Positions 42,522-51,282 of a stretch of 54,477 nucleotides of DNA are shown piece by piece (position 1 is the first letter of the stretch; every line of letters starts with the position of its first letter). The notes under the pieces were generated by a model that worked only from the letters and a program-made list of their open reading frames with translations, was not told the origin of the DNA and ran no database searches. This stretch comes from Longimicrobiales bacterium. GTDB lineage: Bacteria > Gemmatimonadota > Gemmatimonadetes > Longimicrobiales > RSA9. The DNA is taken from positions 1-54,477 of the forward strand of contig DATHUY010000068.1 in the NCBI GenBank assembly GCA_035461765.1. The letters are read 5' to 3'. The position numbers and the translations under genes are program-made.

Positions 42522-43264
42522 AGCGACTCCCCACGTCCGTGCGCCTGAGCGTGTTCCTGCGCTCCTTCGCGATCCAGGGATCGTGGAATTATCGCACCCT
42601 GCAGGGCTCCGGCTTCGCGTATGCGCTGATGCCCGTGCTGCGCTACGTGCATGAGGATCCGGACCGGCTGCAGGAGGCGGTGATCCGGCACACGACGCTG
42701 TTCAATGCGCATCCGTACCTGGCGGGAATCGCGCTCGGCGCCGTCGCCCGGATGGAGCTGGACGGGGAGGACCCGGTGCTGATCGAACGATTCAAGACGG
42801 CACTGCGCGGCTCGCTCGGCACGCTCGGAGACCGTATCATCTGGGCCGGGTGGCGTCCCGCCTGCGTGCTGCTCGGCATGGTGGTGCTGCTCTCCACCTC
42901 CTCGGCGCTCGCGGGCGTGGCATCGTTCCTCTTCGTTTACAACGTCGGCCACCTCGGCCTCCGCTGGTGGGCGCTGCGGACCGGCTTCGAGGGCGGCCGT
43001 CACGTTGGCGAGCGACTGCGCGAAGTGCCGCTCACACGGTGGCACCGTCTCGTCGTGACCACCGCCGCGTTCCTGCTCGGTGCGGCGCTGCCACTCATTG
43101 CCGCCGGTGAGTTCACGGAAACGCGGGTTGCTGCGCCATGGCTCTCGCTGCCCGCGGCCGCCGCGATCATCGGCTGGTTTGCCGGACCGTCCGTCCGTCT
43201 GCCGGCTCTCATCTTTCTCGCGATCGTGACGATCGCGGGTTTCCTCGTGCACCTGATTTCATGA
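42518..43264 (+). CDS. PTS mannose-family EIID component
   Basis: A 248-residue protein with a soluble N-terminal half and membrane spans in the C-terminal half (about residues 112-130, 180-198, 204-220 and 225-245). SFAIQGSWNYRTLQGSGFAYALMPVLRY (in part), HTTLFNAHPYLAGIALGAVARME (in part) and FKTALRGSLGTLGDRIIWAG are diagnostic of EIID(Man). The start is GTG 42518, overlapping EIIC. The stop overlaps the HPr ATG. Confidence 0.93.
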   Translation: MKRLPTSVRLSVFLRSFAIQGSWNYRTLQGSGFAYALMPVLRYVHEDPDRLQEAVIRHTTLFNAHPYLAGIALGAVARMELDGEDPVLIERFKTALRGSLGTLGDRIIWAGWRPACVLLGMVVLLSTSSALAGVASFLFVYNVGHLGLRWWALRTGFEGGRHVGERLREVPLTRWHRLVVTTAAFLLGAALPLIAAGEFTETRVAAPWLSLPAAAAIIGWFAGPSVRLPALIFLAIVTIAGFLVHLIS

Positions 43265-43545
43265 GCGCCACCTGCGACTCCGAACGAACCGTTACCATCG
43301 CGAACAGGCACGGGCTGCACGCGCGGCCCGCGGCGGAGTTCGTCAAGCTTGCGGGTACATTCCGCTGCGATGTCATGGTCCGGAAGGATGAACTCGAGGT
43401 GAACGGCAAGAGCATCATGGGCATGATGATGCTGGCCGCGGAGTTCGGTACGGCCATCACGATCCGCGCGACCGGCGAGGACGCTGCGGAAGCCGTGGAG
43501 GAGCTCTCCAGTCTCGTCTCAGGCAGGTTCGGCGAGGACTCATGA
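43261..43545 (+). CDS. ptsH: Phosphocarrier protein HPr
   Basis: A 94-residue HPr. The enzyme I phosphorylation site is H20 in NRHGLHARPA. The regulatory serine is S51 in VNGKSIMGMMML, the site used by HprK. Both sites are intact, so HPr can take part in both transport and HprK-dependent control. It starts at ATG 43261 overlapping EIID (ATGA) and overlaps ptsI by four bases. Confidence 0.96.
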   Translation: MSATCDSERTVTIANRHGLHARPAAEFVKLAGTFRCDVMVRKDELEVNGKSIMGMMMLAAEFGTAITIRATGEDAAEAVEELSSLVSGRFGEDS

Positions 43546-45317
43546 AGCTGGTGCGCGACGGCATCCCCGCTTCACCCGGCATCGTGGTCGGTCCCGCTTA
43601 CGTGCTGCGCTGGGAAGTCCCGCGCGTACCGCACGTGACGGTTGCGGGTCACGCAGTGGAGGAGGAGGTCGCGCGCTTCCATGAGGCGCGGGATTGGGCA
43701 CAATCGCGCATCCGCGAAATTCAGGAGAATACGGAACAGCGGCTGGGATACGTCGAAGCCCAGATCTTCGAGCCGCAGATTCTGATGCTCGACGATGCGG
43801 ATCTGGTGGATGGCACGGTGGCCTACATCCGTGAGAACCATCTGTCAGCGTCGCGAGCCTTCGAGCTGCGCATGCTCGAGTTTCATTCGGAATGGTCGCG
43901 CAGCGGCCATCCGATGATCATGGACCGGATCAACGATCTGACAGACATCCAGATGCGTGTGATCCGGCGTCTTCTCGGCATTGAGGACCCCGAGCTCAAC
44001 CTGAGCGAGTTCGACGAGCCTGTCATCCTGATCGCGCGCGATCTCACGCCGACCATCACGGTGCAGCTCGATCGCGAACGAATCCTGGGCCTCGCGACGG
44101 ACGCGGGCACTCGCACGTCGCACTCGGCGATCCTCGCGCGCTCGCTCAACCTCCCCGCCGTCGTGAGTCTGGGCGATCTTTCGGAGCTCGTGCAGACCGG
44201 CCAGCAGGTTGTTCTCGACGGGCGCGCGGGCCGCGTCATCGTGGAGCCCACTGAGTCCGAACGGCGCATGTACCGGGACCGCGATATCCGCATCCGTGAG
44301 TGGGAGCAGGAGCTGATGCTGCTCGCGCACCTGGAAGCGGTCACGCCGGACAGGCAGCCGGTGCAGCTGCGCGCGAACATCGATCTGCCGGGCGAGGCGA
44401 CAGCGGCCCGCAGCCATGGCGCGCGGGGCATCGGTCTCTACCGCACCGAGTTCTTCGTCGTGGGCCGCGCCACCGCTCCCGAAGAGGAGGAGCAGTACCG
44501 CTGCTACAGGGAAGTCCTCGACGTGTTTCCGGACGAGGCCGTGTTCATTCGGACGTTCGATCTCGGCGGCGACAAGTTCCCACTGTTCCTGCACATGCCT
44601 CCGGAGGAGAACCCGTTTCTCGGTTGGCGCGCGATCCGGGTCTGTCTGGATACGCCGGATATGTTCCGGGCGCAGCTGCGCGCGCTGCTGCGCGCGAGTG
44701 CGCACGGCGACCTGCGCATCATGCTGCCGCTGGTCAACGACGTTTCGGAGGTTCTGCGCACGCGGCATATGCTGGACGAGGAAGCGGCCCGTCTGACGGA
44801 GGACGGCATCCCGTTCAATGGCGGGTACAAGCTGGGTCTGATGATCGAGACGCCCGCCGCAGCGCTCACGGCACCCGAGCTCGCGCGCTACGCGGACTTC
44901 TTCTCGATCGGGACGAATGACCTCGTGCAGTACACGCTGGCTGTGGATCGCGGCAATGCGCGGCTGGCGCCACTCTACAATCCGTTCCACCCCGGCGTGG
45001 TACGGCTGCTCGATCACACCGGCCGTGCGGGCAGGGAGGCGGGCATCGAGGTGAGCGTGTGCGGGGAGCTCGCCAGCAACCCGCTCGGTGTCTTCATGCT
45101 GCTCGGTCTCGACATCACGGCACTGAGCGTTGCGCCGTCCGCACTGCCCGAAGTCAAGAAGGTGATCCGGACGGTACCGGCGGCTGTTGCGCGCGCAGCG
45201 ACGCGTGCGGCATTGCAGGCCGCGACGCCGGAGGACGTGATCGCCATCCTGACGGAAGGGATTTCGCAGTATCTCGATCTCTCACTGTTCTCGGGTCGCT
45301 GGAACCTGGCACCATGA
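43542..45317 (+). CDS. ptsI: Phosphoenolpyruvate-protein phosphotransferase (PTS enzyme I)
   Basis: A 591-residue enzyme I. The N-terminal HPr-binding and swivelling domain has the phospho-His H194 in DAGTRTSHSAILAR. The C-terminal PEP-binding barrel contains GARGIGLYRTEFF, IMLPLVNDVSEVL, GLMIETPAAAL, FFSIGTNDLVQYT and the catalytic Cys in VSVCGELASNP. It starts the PTS phosphate chain from PEP. It is the last gene of the hpf-to-ptsI run; an 82-base gap follows. Confidence 0.97.
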   Translation: MKLVRDGIPASPGIVVGPAYVLRWEVPRVPHVTVAGHAVEEEVARFHEARDWAQSRIREIQENTEQRLGYVEAQIFEPQILMLDDADLVDGTVAYIRENHLSASRAFELRMLEFHSEWSRSGHPMIMDRINDLTDIQMRVIRRLLGIEDPELNLSEFDEPVILIARDLTPTITVQLDRERILGLATDAGTRTSHSAILARSLNLPAVVSLGDLSELVQTGQQVVLDGRAGRVIVEPTESERRMYRDRDIRIREWEQELMLLAHLEAVTPDRQPVQLRANIDLPGEATAARSHGARGIGLYRTEFFVVGRATAPEEEEQYRCYREVLDVFPDEAVFIRTFDLGGDKFPLFLHMPPEENPFLGWRAIRVCLDTPDMFRAQLRALLRASAHGDLRIMLPLVNDVSEVLRTRHMLDEEAARLTEDGIPFNGGYKLGLMIETPAAALTAPELARYADFFSIGTNDLVQYTLAVDRGNARLAPLYNPFHPGVVRLLDHTGRAGREAGIEVSVCGELASNPLGVFMLLGLDITALSVAPSALPEVKKVIRTVPAAVARAATRAALQAATPEDVIAILTEGISQYLDLSLFSGRWNLAP

Positions 45318-45399
45318 GGCGGATCGAGCGACGAGGGCACGCCCCGGCGCAGTGCGGGTATCTCACGCGTTGGCTGAGTACGTTACAGGCGGAGGAAGT

Positions 45400-45936
45400 A
45401 TGATCGAAGTAAAGGTACAGAGCCTCGGCCTGGATCGGTCGTCGAACACTCCCGTCGTCATCCTGCAGGAGGAGGACGGCACGCGTGTGCTGCCCATCTG
45501 GATCGGTCCCGGCGAGGCGAGCGCGATAGCGATGGAACTGGCCGGGATGAAGTTCTCACGCCCGCTCACGCACGACCTGTTCGCATCCGTGATCACGGGT
45601 CTGGGCGGAGCGCTCCAGCGTGTCATGATCACGAAGGTCGTGGACAATACGTATTTCGCCGAGCTCATCATCCAGCGCAATTCGGAGCTGATCAGCGTGG
45701 ACGCGCGGCCATCGGATTCGATCGCGATCGCGCTGCGCATGTCGGCCGCGATCTTCACGACTGAGGACCTGCTGGAGAACACGTCGATCGAGATTACGGA
45801 TTCGACCGAGCACGACTTCGTCGAAGAGCCCGGCGAGGAGAAGCCGCCGGAGGGTGCGGCGGGCCTGACGCCGGAACAGCTGCGCGAGTATCTGCGTCGC
45901 ATGAACCCCGAAGATTTCGGACGCTTCAACCCATGA
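45400..45936 (+). CDS. Bifunctional nuclease-family (DUF151/BFN) protein
   Basis: A 178-residue protein of the BFN/DUF151 family: VVILQEEDGTRVLPIWIGPGEASAIAMEL (in part), RPLTHDLFASVI, AELIIQR, SVDARPSDSIAIALRM and the C-terminal acidic tail with LTPEQLREYLRRMNPEDFGRF (in part). Members have been described as nucleases with DNase and RNase activity in plants and Thermotoga; the bacterial role is not settled. ATG 45400 with GGAGG four bases upstream is preferred over an in-frame start 16 codons earlier. Confidence 0.9.
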   Translation: MIEVKVQSLGLDRSSNTPVVILQEEDGTRVLPIWIGPGEASAIAMELAGMKFSRPLTHDLFASVITGLGGALQRVMITKVVDNTYFAELIIQRNSELISVDARPSDSIAIALRMSAAIFTTEDLLENTSIEITDSTEHDFVEEPGEEKPPEGAAGLTPEQLREYLRRMNPEDFGRFNP

Positions 45937-46574
45937 GTAGAAGACATTCGATACTGTTCGCCGCTGCGCTTGCCTGTATCGCGAGCGGGGCGGCGGGGCA
46001 GGAGCCGGCTACGACGGTAGATGGGCGCATCATCGGCCCGGACAACGCGCCGCTCGCCGATCAGAACGTCGTGCTGCACCGGGTGCAGCGTCAGACCGGC
46101 GAGACGGTTGCGGAGGCAGTGACGGGCGAGGACGGGCGTTTCTCGCTGCAGCTGCCCGCCGGCTCGGATACGTCGGCGGTGTATTTCGTGGCGACGCGTT
46201 ACGCGGGCGAGCTCTACATCGGCGCGCCTTTCCGGACCGGCATCCAGGAGCCAGGTGACCAGACGATCCAGGTCGGTGTTCCCGGCACGTCGGCCACCGC
46301 GCTGCTCGATGGGGAGGGCGGTGCGAGCCCGATGGTGCAGCCGGTCGGTCGTCCGCTGACCAACCGGAACTGGCTGCTGCTCATCATTCCGCTCGTCGGT
46401 GTTGCCGCAGTCGCAGTGTACGCGTTGATTCCCCGGAGCCGAATACCGGCGGACCGAGCCGCGCTGATCCGCATCGCGGAACTGGATGAGCGCATGAGCA
46501 GGGCACCGGACGCGCAGCGCGAGTCGCTGCTCGAGGAACGTTCCCGGCTCACGGCACAGCTGCGGACCGGCTGA
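45933..46574 (+). CDS. Exported membrane-anchored protein with a carboxypeptidase-regulatory-like domain
   Basis: A 213-residue protein. It has a signal peptide (about 1-22, ending SGAAGQ), then a beta-sandwich-like domain VDGRIIGPDNAPLADQNVVLHRV...DGRFSLQLPAG typical of carboxypeptidase-D regulatory folds. A membrane span lies near residues 149-166 (NWLLLIIPLVGVAAVAVYAL), followed by a charged cytoplasmic coiled tail (ELDERMS...LLEERSRLTAQL). It has no enzymatic motif. It is coupled to the nuclease-family gene by an ATGA overlap. The function is unknown. Confidence 0.75.
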   Translation: MSRRHSILFAAALACIASGAAGQEPATTVDGRIIGPDNAPLADQNVVLHRVQRQTGETVAEAVTGEDGRFSLQLPAGSDTSAVYFVATRYAGELYIGAPFRTGIQEPGDQTIQVGVPGTSATALLDGEGGASPMVQPVGRPLTNRNWLLLIIPLVGVAAVAVYALIPRSRIPADRAALIRIAELDERMSRAPDAQRESLLEERSRLTAQLRTG

Positions 46575-46575
46575 C

Positions 46576-47319
46576 ATGGCGGCGACGGCGACGGACGCCA
46601 TCGTCCTGCAGTCCTTTCCGTATGGCGAGACCAGCCGGATCGTACGGCTCCTCACGCGGTCGGCAGGCGTTCACTCCGCCATTGCGAAGGGCGCACTGCG
46701 GCCGCGCAGCCGTTACGCGATGATGGAACCGTTCGCCGAGGGCGCTGCGACGCTCTACATCCGCAGCACGCGTGACCTCCAGACGCTTGGCGGCTTCGAC
46801 CTGACGCGCAGCCGCCAGGGTCTCGGACGCGATCTCCTGCGCTTCGGCGGCGCGTCGCTGCTGGCCGAGCTGGTGCTGCGTACGGCCAGCGAGGAAGCCA
46901 ACCCGTCGCTCTATGACGCGGTGTCCGCCGGCCTCGACCGTCTCGTGCACGTGGAGGCGGACGCGCTCGAAGCGAGCGTGCTGGCAGTCACCTGGCACCT
47001 GGTCTCAGAGCTCGGGTTCACACCGGAGATCGACGGGTGCATCGTCTGCGGCCGCAGCATCGATGCGACCCGTGACGCGATGTTCGACTATGCCGCCGGC
47101 GGCCTGCGCTGCGACGCCTGCGCTGCGGGCCTGCCGGGACGACGCATTCCCGCACACGCACGAGCCGCCCTCGCGCAGTTCAGCCGCGGTGAGACCGCAC
47201 GCGTAGGCGCCACCGAAGGTCACTGGCGCCTCCTCACGAGGTATCTCGAGCATCACGTCCTCGAAGGTGCACCGCTGCGTTCCCTCCATTTCGTCGCTAC
47301 GAGTCTGAGCGTCGGCTGA
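46576..47319 (+). CDS. recO: DNA repair protein RecO
   Basis: A 247-residue recombination mediator. The N-terminal OB domain has AIVLQSFPYGETSRIVRLLTR and AKGALRPRSRY. The helical C-terminal part contains a zinc-binding Cys set (DGCIVCGR and LRCDACA). RecO loads RecA with RecR and anneals SSB-coated strands. It starts one base after the upstream stop and overlaps selB by one base. Confidence 0.94.
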   Translation: MAATATDAIVLQSFPYGETSRIVRLLTRSAGVHSAIAKGALRPRSRYAMMEPFAEGAATLYIRSTRDLQTLGGFDLTRSRQGLGRDLLRFGGASLLAELVLRTASEEANPSLYDAVSAGLDRLVHVEADALEASVLAVTWHLVSELGFTPEIDGCIVCGRSIDATRDAMFDYAAGGLRCDACAAGLPGRRIPAHARAALAQFSRGETARVGATEGHWRLLTRYLEHHVLEGAPLRSLHFVATSLSVG

Positions 47320-49202
47320 TGCGCCCGCTCGTGCTCGGTACTGCCGGTCACATCGACCACGGCAAGACCGCCCTCGTCCACGCACTCACCGGCACGGATA
47401 CCGATCGCCTGCCCGACGAGAAGCGCCGCGGCATAACCATCGACCTGGGCTTTGCCACTCTCTCCCTTCCCAATGGCCGCCGCCTGAGCATCGTCGATGT
47501 GCCCGGGCACGAGGCTTTCATCCGCAACATGCTCGCAGGAGCGACGGGCATCGATCTCGTGATGCTCGTCGTCGCGGCGGACGAGGGGCCAATGCCGCAG
47601 ACGCACGAGCACCTCGCGATCCTGGAGCTGCTGGGCATCGGCCGTGGCGTGATCGCACTCACGAAGGCCGATCTCGTCGAGGCTGAATGGCTTGAGCTGG
47701 TGCGTGACGAGCTCCGCCAGACCATGGCCGCCACGTCGCTGGCCGGGGCGCCCATCGTCGACGTGTCCGCTCGCACCGGTCAGGGGCTGGACACCCTGAC
47801 GGCGGCGCTCGTACAGGCGGCCGACCTCGCCCCGGAGCGCTGGCATGACGATCTGTTCCGGATGCCGATCGACCGTGTATTCACCGTGCGAGGTACGGGT
47901 ACCGTCGTCACCGGCACCGTGTGGTCCGGGACTGTGCGCCGCGACGCCCAGGTACACGTGCTGCCGGCCGGCCTGGAGGCCCGCGTACGGGGGCTCCAGC
48001 AGCATGGGGCGGACTGCGATGAGATCGGACCCGGCGCCCGCGCGGCGGTCGCACTCGCGGGTGTGGAGCGCGCTGCCCTCTCCCGTGGCGATACGCTGCT
48101 CACCGGCGATGCCTGGCAGGCTGGCGGGACCCTCACCACGACACTGCGCGTGCTCGACGACGCGCCGGGACCTGTCCGCCCGCGCGAGCGGGTAAGGGTG
48201 CATGTCGGCACGGCTGAAGTGATGGGACGCGTGGCCCTCGCGGACCGCGAGCTGCAACCCGGACAGAGCACCATCGTTCAGCTGCGACTGGAGCGGCCCC
48301 TGGTCGCGCGCGCCGGGGACCACGTCGTCGTGCGATCCTACTCGCCCGTCCGGACCATCGGCGGCGGCATCGTGCTCGAGCCGGCTGCGCCGAAGCGCAA
48401 ACGCCTGAGCGCCGACGTGCGTGGCGCCCTGATGCGGCTGGTAGGGGGGCGGGGAAGCGCCCCCGACCTGGTCGAGGCGGCGGTGACCATCGCGGGACCG
48501 ACCGGAGTCGGCGTCGAAATGCTGCCGCTCGCTACCGGCCTCTCTCCCTCCGCCGTTGCCACCGCCGTGCCCGGGTGTCCTGCCGTGATTCTCACGGGCA
48601 ACCGCGTCGTCTCGGCAGAGCTCCTGCATTCGACCGCGGCGTCCATCCTCCGGGAGGCGACGGAATTCCATCGCACCAATCCCATGCTCGACGGCGTGGA
48701 GCGGGAGGCGGTGCGCAGCCGACTGGAGGAGCCGGCGCTCTTCGATGCCGCCGTCACCACCCTTCTGGCGGACGGGCGCCTGACCGCCAGCGGCAACGCG
48801 CTCGCGATGCCCGGCCACGCCGCGGCACCCGTCGGCGAGGCGCTGGTCGCCATGGAGCGCCTGGCCGGTTTCTACGAGGCAGCAGGCCTCGACGCACCGG
48901 AGCTCGGAGACCTCCCCGCGGACCTCGCGGGTCGGGCGGATCTGCCGGTCCTGATCCGATTCCTGGAGCGGGGTGGGACGCTGTTGCGGCTGTCGGCCAC
49001 GCGGCTGATCAGTGCGCGCGCGGTCTCCGACAGCGTCCTTGCCGTAAGGACGCAACTGCCTGTCGGTAAGCCACTTGGTATTGCTGACTTCAAGGAAGTT
49101 CTACAGCTCACGCGACGGAATCTGATACCGCTTCTGGAGCATTATGACAGGAGTGGTGTCACGATGCGGGCGGGCGAGAGCAGGACGTTGCGGGAAGGCT
49201 GA
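47319..49202 (+). CDS. selB: Selenocysteine-specific elongation factor SelB
   Basis: A 627-residue translational GTPase delivering Sec-tRNA to UGA codons. The G domain has G1 GHIDHGKT (10-17), switch [10 protein letters not shown]3 DVPGHE (60-65) and G4 TKAD (115-118). Domains II and III follow to about residue 340. The long C-terminal region contains winged helices, ending [23 protein letters not shown], the SECIS-RNA-binding part. This C-terminus separates SelB from EF-Tu. Its presence implies selenoproteins elsewhere; selA, selC and selD are not in this window. Confidence 0.95.
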   Translation: MRPLVLGTAGHIDHGKTALVHALTGTDTDRLPDEKRRGITIDLGFATLSLPNGRRLSIVDVPGHEAFIRNMLAGATGIDLVMLVVAADEGPMPQTHEHLAILELLGIGRGVIALTKADLVEAEWLELVRDELRQTMAATSLAGAPIVDVSARTGQGLDTLTAALVQAADLAPERWHDDLFRMPIDRVFTVRGTGTVVTGTVWSGTVRRDAQVHVLPAGLEARVRGLQQHGADCDEIGPGARAAVALAGVERAALSRGDTLLTGDAWQAGGTLTTTLRVLDDAPGPVRPRERVRVHVGTAEVMGRVALADRELQPGQSTIVQLRLERPLVARAGDHVVVRSYSPVRTIGGGIVLEPAAPKRKRLSADVRGALMRLVGGRGSAPDLVEAAVTIAGPTGVGVEMLPLATGLSPSAVATAVPGCPAVILTGNRVVSAELLHSTAASILREATEFHRTNPMLDGVEREAVRSRLEEPALFDAAVTTLLADGRLTASGNALAMPGHAAAPVGEALVAMERLAGFYEAAGLDAPELGDLPADLAGRADLPVLIRFLERGGTLLRLSATRLISARAVSDSVLAVRTQLPVGKPLGIADFKEVLQLTRRNLIPLLEHYDRSGVTMRAGESRTLREG

Positions 49203-49229
49203 CCGGCGCCCTGTCGACGGGGCGCCGGT
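49202..49229. terminator. Hairpin between convergent genes, possible bidirectional terminator
   Basis: A perfect 10-bp stem ACCGGCGCCC (49202-49211) with GGGCGCCGGT (49220-49229) closes an 8-base loop. It starts on the last base of the selB stop codon and lies 16 bases beyond the end of the minus-strand zinc-ribbon gene. There is no U-tract, so termination efficiency is doubtful. Confidence 0.5.
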
Positions 49230-49245
49230 GCCAGGGCCGGTGGGA

Positions 49246-49608
49246 TCAGCCGGGTACCACGTAGAGGAACCGGCCGCAGCTTTCGCAATAGTTGACGTTG
49301 TCGTTACGGCCCAGGTCCGCAACGGAGCCGGTCGCCACGGCGGTGAAGCAGCCGTAGCAGATCCCGTTGATCATGGGGACGACGGCACGACCACCGGTCT
49401 TCGCGAACCTGTCGAGCCGGCCACGTACCTGGGGCGGCAGATCTTCCTTGAGCTCGTCGATGCGGGCGTCGAGCTGACCTATCGCATCGTCGATATTGAT
49501 GTTGAACTCCTGCTCCTCCATCTCCCGACCGCTCTCGTTCTCGCGCAGCTCGCGGCGCTGCGACTTCAGGTCCTGGATCTGGAGGAGAATTTCCAACTGG
49601 GGATGCAT
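49246..49608 (-). CDS. C4 zinc-ribbon coiled-coil protein (DUF164/CT398-like)
   Basis: A 120-residue protein. Residues 1-70 are charged and helical, likely a coiled coil (LEILLQIQDLKSQRRELREN). The C-terminus is a zinc ribbon with C84, C87, C108 and C111 (ICYGC and YCESCGRFLYVV). This matches the C-terminal part of the DUF164/CT398 family but with a shorter coiled coil. The function is not established. It follows the ptsN-like gene by 14 bases with an AAGG six bases before ATG 49608, and shares its promoter. Confidence 0.82.
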   Translation of the reverse strand: MHPQLEILLQIQDLKSQRRELRENESGREMEEQEFNINIDDAIGQLDARIDELKEDLPPQVRGRLDRFAKTGGRAVVPMINGICYGCFTAVATGSVADLGRNDNVNYCESCGRFLYVVPG

Positions 49609-49622
49609 GCTGCGCCTTCTTC

Positions 49623-50075
49623 CTACTGGGCCTTCTCTTCGAGGAGTGAGAGGAACTCGTCAGGCGAGTCCAGCTCGGCGAGCCGCCGCGTGATCTCCGG
49701 GTCCTTCGCGAACTGCGCGAGCTTGCCCAGCACCGGCAGGTACTGATTGCTGACCTCGAGCGGCGGCGCGACGATCAGGAAGAAGTTGTTGACGGGCTGG
49801 TTGTCGATGGCGTTGTACTCAACGCCATTGGTGCGGCGTCCGAACGCGACGCGGAGCCTGTTGACCACGAGCGAGCGGCAGTGGGGGATCGCAATGCCGC
49901 GGCCGATGCCCGTCGACCCGAGGTTCTCCCGGCGCTTGAGCATCTTGAAAAGGATACCTTCGCTCTTCTCATCGAGCCTGAGCAGCGCGATCAGCTCCTT
50001 GAGGATCTCATCCTTCGTCTCCCCGCGGATATCGAGGGCGACGGCTTCTCTATCGAAAAATTCACGCAATTCCAT
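49623..50075 (-). CDS. PTS EIIA, fructose/nitrogen (PtsN-like) family
   Basis: A 150-residue EIIA(Fru/Ntr) domain. The phosphorylatable His is H65 in GRGIAIPHCRS, and NFFLIVAPP and YLPVLGKLAQFAKDP are family core segments. There is no attached EIIB/EIIC, so it is probably regulatory like PtsN rather than a transporter part. It may be phosphorylated by the HPr/EI encoded about 5 kb away. The ATG 50073-50075 has GGAGG five bases upstream. A near-consensus promoter is at 50125-50153. Divergent from dus. Confidence 0.9.
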   Translation of the reverse strand: MELREFFDREAVALDIRGETKDEILKELIALLRLDEKSEGILFKMLKRRENLGSTGIGRGIAIPHCRSLVVNRLRVAFGRRTNGVEYNAIDNQPVNNFFLIVAPPLEVSNQYLPVLGKLAQFAKDPEITRRLAELDSPDEFLSLLEEKAQ

Positions 50076-50124
50076 GTATGCCTCCAGGTCCCCGACGCCG
50101 CCACCTGCGGGTCGGGCGGTGCAC

Positions 50125-50153
50125 AACATAAAGGCGGTGCGCATAGGTGTCAA
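50125..50153 (-). promoter_or_regulatory. Near-consensus promoter of the ptsN-like operon
   Basis: Read on the minus strand, TTGACA (50153-50148) and TATGTT (50130-50125) are separated by exactly 17 bases. The -35 is a perfect match and the -10 matches four of six. The start would be near 50118, giving a leader of about 43 bases. It is the best sigma70-type promoter in the window. Confidence 0.85.
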
Positions 50154-50204
50154 AACGGCGGAATGCAATTGATCGCGCGTCGGAGCGCCGTTAGCTTCAA
50201 GGGC

Positions 50205-51236
50205 ATGTTCGACAAGCTGATGGCGCGTCTTCGCGATGATTCCGTGCCGCTCTATCTGGCCCCGCAGGCAGGTGTGAGCGAATCCCCGTTCCGACGGCTG
50301 TGCCGCCGGTTCGGGGCGGACGTCGTGGTGAGTGAGTTCGTGAGTGCCGAGGGGCTCCGGCGCGGCAGCGAGCGCACACATGAGTACCTGCGCTTCGATG
50401 ACGAGGAGCGACCGATCGGCGTGCAGATCTTCGGAGCCGATCCGCAGGCCATGGCGGAGGCCGCCGCCCTGGTCGAGCAGACGTACGAGCCGGACTTCCT
50501 CGACATCAATTTCGGCTGTCCGGTCAAGAAGGTGGTCTCGCGCAACGGCGGGTCCGGCTGCCTGCGCGATCTCGATCTCGTGCAGGACATCATCCGCGCG
50601 GTCGCGCGCTCCATCACCATTCCCACGACGGTGAAGGTCCGCAGCGGCTGGAACGACGAGCAGCGCAATCCCGTGGAGATCGGACTCCGCTGCCAGGACG
50701 CCGGTGCCCGCGTCCTGACCCTGCACGCGCGCTCGCGCACGCAGATGTACGCCGGGCACGCGAACTGGGACGAGATCGCCGCCGTGGTCGATGCGCTCGA
50801 CATCCCCGTGATCGGTAACGGGGATGTGTGGACGGGCGAGGATGCGCGGCGGATGAGGGATCACACGGGCTGCGCAGGCATCATGATTGCCCGCGGATCG
50901 CACGGTGCACCGTGGATCTTCACGCAGGCGCGCGCAGCACTGGAGGGACGGCCGGTGCCGGCCGCGCCCGAGGTGGCGGAGCGGTTCGCGATCGTCCTCG
51001 AGCACGCCCGCAACGCGATCGCCTTCAAGCACGAGGTGGCGGCGGAGCGCGCGGGCGAGGCGCTGAGCGAGGAGTACGCGATGCGCGAGTTCCGCAAGCA
51101 CCTCGGGTGGTATACGAAGGGTCTGCCGAACGGCAAGGCGCTGCGCGAGGAGCTGTTCGGCGTCACGACGCTGATCGATGCCGAGCGCATTCTCGAGGGC
51201 TACCTGGAAGCGGCACTGGCGCCGGCCGCAGCGTGA
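50205..51236 (+). CDS. dus: tRNA-dihydrouridine synthase
   Basis: A 343-residue flavoenzyme reducing uridine to dihydrouridine in tRNA D-loops. It has YLAPQAGVSESPFRRLCRRFG (in part), SEFVSAEGL, VQIFGADP, DINFGCPVKKVVSRNGGSGCL with the catalytic Cys (in part), LHARSRTQMYAGHANW and IGNGDVWTGEDA. It is closest in layout to DusB-type enzymes. The start is uncertain: ATG 50205 (MFDKLMARL) fits family length, while an in-frame ATG at 50163 would add 14 residues. Divergent from the ptsN-like gene. Confidence 0.94.
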   Translation: MFDKLMARLRDDSVPLYLAPQAGVSESPFRRLCRRFGADVVVSEFVSAEGLRRGSERTHEYLRFDDEERPIGVQIFGADPQAMAEAAALVEQTYEPDFLDINFGCPVKKVVSRNGGSGCLRDLDLVQDIIRAVARSITIPTTVKVRSGWNDEQRNPVEIGLRCQDAGARVLTLHARSRTQMYAGHANWDEIAAVVDALDIPVIGNGDVWTGEDARRMRDHTGCAGIMIARGSHGAPWIFTQARAALEGRPVPAAPEVAERFAIVLEHARNAIAFKHEVAAERAGEALSEEYAMREFRKHLGWYTKGLPNGKALREELFGVTTLIDAERILEGYLEAALAPAAA

Positions 51237-51282
51237 TGGCAGAGAGGCGCTCCGTCGTGAATCCGCGAAGCGTCCCGGGCGC

